A stretch of DNA of 43,746 bases, from positions 1 to 43,746 of the forward strand of contig JACPVJ010000074.1 of NCBI GenBank assembly GCA_016191785.1. The letters run 5' to 3'. The notes under the pieces were generated by a model. It saw nothing but the letters and a program-made list of their open reading frames with translations, was not told the origin of the DNA and did no database searches. The DNA comes from Myxococcales bacterium. Its GTDB lineage: Bacteria; Myxococcota_A; Polyangia; Polyangiales; Polyangiaceae. Numbering within the stretch: the stretch's first letter is position 1; every line of letters begins with the position of its first letter. A program made the translations under genes and the position numbers. Shown piece by piece: positions 38,736 through 43,746 of the stretch.

Positions 38736-41069
38736 TCACGGTGCGTAGATTGCCGCGCCGCGGGCCGGCAGGGCGAAGGTCAGCTTGCCGCCGGTGACCG
38801 TGATCGGCGCGCCGCCCAGCCGGTCGGTCAGCTGGGTGCCATTGGTGAGCGGCAGGGTGAGCGGCAGCGTGACCTCGGTGCTGGTCGGACCACCGTCCCG
38901 CGACAGGGCCACGATCGCGACCTTGCCGTCTTTCGTCTCTCGCGCGAAGGCCAGGAACGTCTCGGTGGCGTGCAGGCTGCGATACGCGCCGCGGCGCAGC
39001 GCCAGCAGCTCTCTGCGGGCCGCGCCCAGCTTCTGCGTGCGCGCGAGCACGGCCTGCTCGTTTGCGCTGAGCGCGCCGTCGCCGCGCCAGAGCGCGCGGT
39101 TGCCCGGATCGGCGCCGCCCCACTCGCCGTACTCGTCGCCGTAGTAGAGCAGCGGCGCGCCCGGCAGCCCGAACAACCACGAGAGCGCGAGGGCGTGACG
39201 CGCGTAGGGCTCGGCGTCGGGGGGAGCCACCGCGACGTTGTTCCATTGATTGCCCGGCACGCCCTTGTCCCAGCCCGGCTGGCCGCGATAGGTGGCCAGC
39301 GTCACGAAGCGCGACGAGTCGTGGCTGCCGATGAACGGCGTCATGATCGCGCCCGCGGGGTACTGAAGCTGACTCTGCTGGGCCCAGTAGTCGGCGTGAA
39401 TCAGACCCTTCTCGTCGTAGGCGAACACCCGGTAGGGCACGCCGTGATAGAGCACGAAGTCGAACTGGCCATCGAGGGCGAACGGGCCGATGTACTGGCT
39501 GATCGTGCCGTACTGGCTCTTGTTGCACTCGAGGCCGCAGTCGCTCCAGCCCATGGCGGTCTCGCCCATCTGGAAGAACGTGGTGCCGGCCACCTCGAGC
39601 TCCTCTTTGATGCGGGTCGAGATGTTGCGGATGGCGATGTCCTCGACGTGCTTCACCGCGTCCACGCGCAGGCCGTCCAGATCGAGCTCTTGCAGCCACC
39701 ACATGGCGTCGGCCACGAACTGCTCGGCCGCGGCGGTCACGGTCCAGTTCACGTCGGGCAAGTAGGGCGTGAACAGGCACTCGAGGCGCTTCTCGGTCCA
39801 GTCGCAGCCCGAGGTGCCGCACACGCAGCCGGTGCGGAACCAGCCCGGGTTCTGCTTGTAGTACTCGTGGTCTTGGTGCACGTGGTTCACCACGTAGTCC
39901 ATCAAGATGCGGATGCCGTGGGCGTGGGCCTCTTTGACCAAGGCTTCGAGCGCGGCCTTGCCCCCGATGCGCGCGTCGACCTCCCGCGCCTTCACCGGCC
40001 AGTAGCCGTGGTAGCCGGTGACCAGGTGGGTGTTGTCCGACGCCAGGAAGGCCCCCGCCGGGTTCTGCTGGAAGGGCGTCATCCAGATGGCGCGCACGCC
40101 CAGCTTGTCGAGGGTGCCGTCGGCGATCTTCTGGCGCACGCCCTCGAGATCGCCGCCTTGGAAATCGCCGCGCGCGTCTTGCACTCCGCTGGTCTTGGGC
40201 GCGTCGTTCTTCGGGTCCCCGTTCTTGAAGCGATCGGTCATGACCATGTAGACCAGCGCGTCCGACCACTCGAATTTCTCGGCCTCGACCCAGAACACCA
40301 GCTGCAGCGGCTCCGACGCCTTCCCCTTCGCGTCCGCCGCGGTCACGCTCAGCGTGTACTTGCCGTCAGCGAGGCTACCCAGCGACACCGTGAGCTCGCT
40401 CGCGCTGGCCGTCACGCTCGAGCTCGCGTCGCTCTCGCTGCCGTGGTGCCGCAGCTTTGCGCTTAGGGTCTTCGGGTCGAGCGCGTCACCCTCGACCGAG
40501 GGCGTGAAGGCGATCTTCGCCGCCAGCTTGCCGGCGCCGGCGCTCGGGCGTGTGACCGTGGTCGAGGTGGCGGCGAGCCGGGGGAAGCCGCAGTCGCGCA
40601 CGCGCAGGCCCGAGTTCTCGGTGCCGTCGACGTACTTGCGGTAGCCCTGGCCCGGATCGAGCACCCAGTTGTTGCCGCCCAAGATCAGCTTGTAGCCCCA
40701 GAACCCGGGTTTGGTCTGCACGCTGCCGACGTAGTACCCGCTCGCGTCCGGGCCCTTCAGCTGGACGGTCTGCTTGGTGTCGAAGCCGTTCCACTCCCCC
40801 GCGACCTCGACCGTGCTCACGTTCTGGCCGGCCTCGGGCTTGAAGCGGATCTCGGTGGTGCACGTCGCGCCGCTGGTGGTGCCGCCGCTGCCGCCGGCGC
40901 CACCGGTCGCGCCGCCGGTGCCACCGCTGCCGCCAGCCGCGCCGCCGGTGCCGCCGCCGCCCGAGCCGCCGAACGACGGCTTCGCCTCTTCCGCGTCGTC
41001 GGCGCAGCTCAGGGTCGCGAGGGCGACGGTCGTCATCGTTGCCAAGATCAGGAGGGGAAGACGGCGCAT
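38736..41069 (-). CDS. GH13 alpha-amylase-family lipoprotein with CBM48-like domain
   Basis: 777 residues from the ATG at 41069. Lipobox ATLSC (Cys22) and a Gly/Ser/Thr linker to about residue 68. An AMPK/CBM48-like module follows (VEVAGEWNGFDTKQTVQL, then GFWGYKLILGG), an Ig-like linker domain, then the GH13 barrel from about 268. Catalytic regions are DYVVNH (391-396), GLRVDAVKH with nucleophile D470, MGETAMGW with acid/base E503, and GSHDSSRF with H583/D584. A DLDGLRVDA-type region II and the Cys-containing insert (CVCGTSGCDW) are lineage-specific. It hydrolyses or transfers alpha-glucans outside the cell. A small beta C-domain ends the protein. Confidence 0.93.
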   Translation of the reverse strand: MRRLPLLILATMTTVALATLSCADDAEEAKPSFGGSGGGGTGGAAGGSGGTGGATGGAGGSGGTTSGATCTTEIRFKPEAGQNVSTVEVAGEWNGFDTKQTVQLKGPDASGYYVGSVQTKPGFWGYKLILGGNNWVLDPGQGYRKYVDGTENSGLRVRDCGFPRLAATSTTVTRPSAGAGKLAAKIAFTPSVEGDALDPKTLSAKLRHHGSESDASSSVTASASELTVSLGSLADGKYTLSVTAADAKGKASEPLQLVFWVEAEKFEWSDALVYMVMTDRFKNGDPKNDAPKTSGVQDARGDFQGGDLEGVRQKIADGTLDKLGVRAIWMTPFQQNPAGAFLASDNTHLVTGYHGYWPVKAREVDARIGGKAALEALVKEAHAHGIRILMDYVVNHVHQDHEYYKQNPGWFRTGCVCGTSGCDWTEKRLECLFTPYLPDVNWTVTAAAEQFVADAMWWLQELDLDGLRVDAVKHVEDIAIRNISTRIKEELEVAGTTFFQMGETAMGWSDCGLECNKSQYGTISQYIGPFALDGQFDFVLYHGVPYRVFAYDEKGLIHADYWAQQSQLQYPAGAIMTPFIGSHDSSRFVTLATYRGQPGWDKGVPGNQWNNVAVAPPDAEPYARHALALSWLFGLPGAPLLYYGDEYGEWGGADPGNRALWRGDGALSANEQAVLARTQKLGAARRELLALRRGAYRSLHATETFLAFARETKDGKVAIVALSRDGGPTSTEVTLPLTLPLTNGTQLTDRLGGAPITVTGGKLTFALPARGAAIYAP

Positions 41070-41106
41070 GGCTTGGCCAGCAGCGTAGCTCGAAACCCGA
41101 CGGTCG

Positions 41107-41195
41107 GAGGCCAAACCGCGTGGCTCACTGCGCTGAGCCGCGGTCGATGACCACCGGGAGGACAAAGCGCGTGGGTCACGGCGCTGAGGTGGCGC
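41107..41195. repeat. 1.7 copies of the 51-bp repeat family
   Basis: GAGGCCAAACCGCGTGGCTC at 41107 recurs in diverged form 51 bp later at 41158 (GAGGACAAAGCGCGTGGGTC), the same unit that forms the array at 43505-43746. The first copy carries GGCTCA, loop CTGCGC, TGAGCC: a perfect stem at the place where the main array has one mismatch. No coding role seen. It lies just upstream of the GH13 gene's signal peptide, in the intergenic gap 41070-41303, which holds nothing else I can support. Confidence 0.7.
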
Positions 41196-41303
41196 GACCG
41201 AAGGGCAAGCCCAAGGCGGGTGACGACCTGGCGGTTGTCGACTAACACCGGCATCGGACGACGACGGACGCGCGAGCGGCGAACGTCAGAGGAGGGCATC
41301 GCG

Positions 41304-42134
41304 ATGAGCAAGAGCAGAGGCGTGCGGGGAACGGCGGCGGCGGCAGCGGGCGCGGTAGCGACGGCTGCCTGCGGATACGTGACTCCCCCGGAGTACTCCC
41401 CGGGCGCAGGCCACAAGTACTGCGCCGCACTGCTCGAGTCCTCGCGTTCCTTCGTCAACCTCAACACACCCACGTTCTTGACCCTCGCTGCCGTCACCAT
41501 CGGGTTCGGCTACCTCGCGTCCCACTTCACCAACGACCCGAAAGCCGAGCGATTCATCGAGCGACACGTCGCGGCGTTCTTCTTCGTCGGCGCGTTGGTC
41601 GCGGGGATCATCGCGACCTATGCTCATGGCCGCGCGGACGCGGGTTCCAGGGCAGCCTCCGAGATCCAAGCCGCGATGATCGCCAAGGACGATCGCGTGA
41701 AGTTCGGCTTGTGCCTCGAGGCGGCGTCGAAGTGGGACGGCTCACGAACGGACGCGAGCGCCGCGGTGAGTGCGATCGCGCTGGACCAAGCGAAGAAGAG
41801 CAGCGTCGCAGCCATCGACCTGGCCGAAGCGGTGCACAAGACGGCCGACGCCAAGGAGAAGAACGCCGAGGCCTCGGAGACAGCCGCTGTCGCAGCGGGG
41901 CGGGTGCTCGACGCCGTCACCAAGGCGATGCCGGCAGACAAGCAGACCGCGGCCAAGGGCGAGCTCGAGAGCGCAAAGGAGGCGGTTCAAGCCGCCAAGA
42001 CGTCTGCAGCGGTCGCGAAGAGCAGCGCCAAAGACGCCAAGGCAGCCGCCGTGAAGGCGCAAGAGAAGGCGAAGGCCAGCGAAGGGGAACCGGATCCATT
42101 GCCCAAGCCGCCGGGGCCCGGCGGGAGCAACTGA
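41304..42134 (+). CDS. Membrane-anchored Ala/Lys-rich helical protein
   Basis: 276 residues from the ATG at 41304 (GGAGG 12 nt upstream). A hydrophobic start (GTAAAAAGAVATAACG) and two membrane segments (TFLTLAAVTIGFGYLASHF and VAAFFFVGALVAGIIATYA) are followed by about 150 residues rich in Ala, Lys and Glu (AVHKTADAKEKNAEASETAA, AAKTSAAVAKSSAKDAKAAA) that should form a long helix or coiled coil, then a Pro/Gly tail. Not a recognised family; composition suggests a structural or signalling rod in the periplasm or cytosol. Lies between the two 51-bp repeat blocks. Confidence 0.6.
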   Translation: MSKSRGVRGTAAAAAGAVATAACGYVTPPEYSPGAGHKYCAALLESSRSFVNLNTPTFLTLAAVTIGFGYLASHFTNDPKAERFIERHVAAFFFVGALVAGIIATYAHGRADAGSRAASEIQAAMIAKDDRVKFGLCLEAASKWDGSRTDASAAVSAIALDQAKKSSVAAIDLAEAVHKTADAKEKNAEASETAAVAAGRVLDAVTKAMPADKQTAAKGELESAKEAVQAAKTSAAVAKSSAKDAKAAAVKAQEKAKASEGEPDPLPKPPGPGGSN

Positions 42135-42163
42135 GTCGCCGCCGGAGCGAGCAGCTCACTCGC

Positions 42164-43366
42164 TCACTCGACGTCGCATCGAACGACGACCCCGTCCGCG
42201 CCACCCAGCGCCGATCCGATCCAACGCAGCGGGCTGGGTGTCATGCCGGAGCCGCAGCTGTCGCCGAGCAACTCGGGGACCTCCGTGGCGCACCACCCGG
42301 CTGGGCACCCGTCGCACGCGAGAGTCGTGCGGCAGGCTTCGAGCGCCGCCCCCTCGAGCTGCCGCAGCTCGCAGCGGCGATACTTCGTCCCCCATTCAGC
42401 CACCCAGGTGGGGATACCGTCCGGATCCGTGCGCCCCTTGCTCGGGTCGCAGCGCGAAAGATCCCGCTGATCGACCCAGATGCGGCACGCGACTGCGCCC
42501 GTCGCGCTCTTCAGCGGCGGGTTAGACAAGCACCAGTCACCGCAGAAGCAGCTCACCCCCTCGCCCAACCATCCGGTCGTCGCGCCACAGGGCCAACCCA
42601 GTTTCGCGGCTCCGCTCTCCGAGGCCCACGCGAAGAGGCGGGTCGAACCCAGTGCGGTGGTGGCGTGGCAAGACCCCTCGGACGTGCCGAAAGGTCCTGC
42701 CACGATCGTTTCGTAGAGGTGCTCGGTCGCCGCCGGCGCGTCCCAAGACGCGACCAGATCGTCGATCGGGTCCGTGCCCTGGTCATCGCGCGTGCTCGCC
42801 ACCAGCACGCGAACCCACGCGCTCGGCTCGAGCGAGCCCAGGAGCGCGTTCTCGGCGTCGCTCTCGGGCGCGCGCAGGCCGAGGACCAGCTGTGCGGTGC
42901 GGGTCGCCGCGCGAATCGGCCGGTAGACTTCGCCGGGCGCTGCCGTCCGGGCGGCCAGCGCTTGCTCGGTGGCCTCGGCCAAGCTCTGAGCCTCCCCGTG
43001 GCCCGTGGTATTCGTGATCCACGCCAACCCTGGCGAGGTTGCGGGGCTCACGGTCGCGACACCCGGCGCCGAGGGGAACACCACGACGATGCGCTCGTCG
43101 GTGTAGTGGTCCTCTGCGGGGTCGTTGCTGTAGCAGCTGCCCCAGCGGTTGGTGACCAGCTGGTGCAGGCCGCTCTCGAGGTCTTCCGCGACATGCTTCC
43201 GCAAGGCCGCGGCGGCGGGAGTCGGGGCGTCGTCGACGACCAGGACCGTGAGGCGTGGGGGTGCAGCGCCGGTGGCCGCGCGCACCTCGAACTGCCCTCC
43301 CGAGCGCTCCGGCGGATCCGCCGGGCTCGACGAGCACGCAGTGGCGAGCAGTGCGAGCCACCTCAC
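42164..43366 (-). CDS. Cys-rich lipoprotein of unknown function
   Basis: 400 residues from a GTG at 43366. Signal with lipobox LLATACSS (Cys11). The mature protein has an alpha/beta-like first half (PRLTVLVVDDAPTPAAAALR, then ERIVVVFPSAPGV and PSAWVRVLVASTRDDQG) with some resemblance to vWA-like lipoproteins, and a Cys-rich second half (CFCGDWCLSNPP, CDGCPAGWCATEVPELLGDSC). Similar proteins occur in Polyangiales as far as I recall, without assigned function. The gene is convergent with the rod-like protein gene and its 5' flank (43367-43504) separates it from the 51-bp array. Confidence 0.6.
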   Translation of the reverse strand: MRWLALLATACSSSPADPPERSGGQFEVRAATGAAPPRLTVLVVDDAPTPAAAALRKHVAEDLESGLHQLVTNRWGSCYSNDPAEDHYTDERIVVVFPSAPGVATVSPATSPGLAWITNTTGHGEAQSLAEATEQALAARTAAPGEVYRPIRAATRTAQLVLGLRAPESDAENALLGSLEPSAWVRVLVASTRDDQGTDPIDDLVASWDAPAATEHLYETIVAGPFGTSEGSCHATTALGSTRLFAWASESGAAKLGWPCGATTGWLGEGVSCFCGDWCLSNPPLKSATGAVACRIWVDQRDLSRCDPSKGRTDPDGIPTWVAEWGTKYRRCELRQLEGAALEACRTTLACDGCPAGWCATEVPELLGDSCGSGMTPSPLRWIGSALGGADGVVVRCDVE

Positions 43367-43504
43367 GGCAATTTGTGAAGCACGGCCCGTGCCCGAGGAA
43401 AGGCGGCCCTAGAGCGGCGCGGGCTGGCAACCGCGTTGGCTGCGGCGTTGGGGTTGGCAACTCGCGTTGCGAGGGCGCCTGGCTGGGGCGAACTACCGGG
43501 GCGA

Positions 43505-43746
43505 CGCGACGGCTCACCACGTTGACCCACGCTCGATGACCAGGGGGAGGACAAAACGCGTGGGTCACTGCGTTGAGCCACGCTCGATGACCAGGGGGAG
43601 GACAAAACGCGTAGGTCACTGCGTTGAGCCACGCTCGATGACCAGGGGGAGGACAACGCGCGTGGGTCAGTGCGTTGAGCCACGCTCGATGACTACCGGG
43701 AGGACAAAACGCGAGGGTCACTGCGTTGAGCCACGCTCGATGACCA
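43505..43746. repeat. Tandem array of a 51-bp repeat running off the window end
   Basis: At least four full units with starts of the GCTCGATGACCAGGGGGAGG block at 43531, 43582, 43633, 43684 and 43735 (exactly 51 bp apart), plus a diverged unit at 43505-43555. Each unit has a hairpin GCGTGGGTCA, loop CTGCGT, TGAGCCACGC (43558-43583 in the second) with one internal G/G mismatch, and a 25-nt linker. The length is divisible by three, so reading frames on the minus strand stay open and give repeated 17-residue peptides (PPGHRAWLNAVTHAFCP type), but no credible start or ribosome binding site supports translation. The array continues beyond the window. 43367-43504 holds nothing else I can support. 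Confidence 0.85.

Noticed and set aside
38658..40466. A 602-codon plus-strand frame opposite the GH13 gene
   Set aside because: Antisense shadow of a gene with all four GH13 catalytic regions.
42783..43721. A minus-strand frame through the 51-bp array giving 17-residue peptide repeats
   Set aside because: Openness follows from the repeat length being a multiple of three; no start codon with a ribosome binding site, and it overlaps the lipoprotein gene in another frame.
43505..43746. Possible CRISPR array
   Set aside because: The whole 51-bp unit is conserved, with no unique spacers, and no cas genes are present.
1..43746. tRNA, rRNA, riboswitch, phage, IS transposase or integrase genes
   Set aside because: I looked on both strands for cloverleaf-like 3' ends, rRNA-like stretches and recombinase motifs and found none I could support; a covariance-model or profile search would be needed to exclude short ones.

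Overview
The window is very GC-rich, uses many GTG starts, and has start codons that repeatedly overlap the previous stop (GTGA/ATGA). It carries an unusual density of lipoproteins and exported proteins with Gly/Ser/Thr-rich linkers after a lipobox (vWA, LamG, alpha/beta-hydrolase and GH13 examples). Together with HEAT-repeat, carboxypeptidase-regulatory-like and NarL-type signalling proteins, this fits a large-genome Myxococcota bacterium, probably Polyangiales/Sorangiineae-like. That is inference from style and family content; there is no rRNA, tRNA or ribosomal protein gene here to anchor it.

Layout. 1-0.9 kb: a HigB/HigA-type toxin-antitoxin pair beside the C-terminal remnant of a DUF559 nuclease-like gene. 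1-3.3 kb (minus): a three-gene unit of an SH3-like exported protein, purC and a small secreted Cys protein. 3.3-10.9 kb (plus): a DHH-like protein with apparently permuted motifs, a tandem GNAT-like protein, an exported discoidin-like/HEAT protein, an SDR epimerase coupled to a membrane protein, and a membrane-anchored HExxH peptidase; chorismate mutase faces them. 11.2-16.6 kb: a vWA lipoprotein divergent from a LamG lipoprotein and a 981-residue stalk protein ending in a PDZ domain. 16.7-19.5 kb: a coupled operon of a NarL-type histidine kinase, a second kinase-like membrane protein lacking the phospho-accepting His and the ATP-binding boxes, and a LuxR-type response regulator. 19.5-25.4 kb: exported proteins, an SRPBCC protein, YbiI, a PlsC-like remnant coupled to a zinc-ribbon gene, and a YceI lipoprotein. 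25.4-27.6 kb: a spore-photoproduct-lyase-like radical SAM enzyme and a barrel-like protein. 27.7-28.3 kb: an RHH/MazF toxin-antitoxin pair with a visible operator. 28.4-30.9 kb: a GST, then a DUF4160/DUF2442 pair lying between two 66-bp copies of the 3' end of the neighbouring hydrolase gene. 31.4-36.1 kb: a full arsenic operon arsR-arsD-arsA-acr3-arsC-arsM. 36.2-38.6 kb: a coupled VOC/zinc-ribbon/membrane-protein unit and a RES/Xre toxin-antitoxin pair. 38.7-43.7 kb: a GH13 lipoprotein and two poorly recognised exported proteins, with a 51-bp repeat family on both sides.

The best understood function is arsenic resistance: ArsR controls the operon, ArsD passes As(III) to the ArsA ATPase that drives the Acr3 exporter, ArsC reduces arsenate and ArsM methylates arsenite. 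The most interesting open items are the 720-bp insertion that appears to have replaced the 3' end of a hydrolase gene, the 51-bp repeat family, the kinase/pseudokinase/regulator trio, the permuted DHH protein, and a matching pair of palindromes bracketing one exported-protein gene. Four different toxin-antitoxin-type modules and several gene remnants suggest a region of repeated small insertions.
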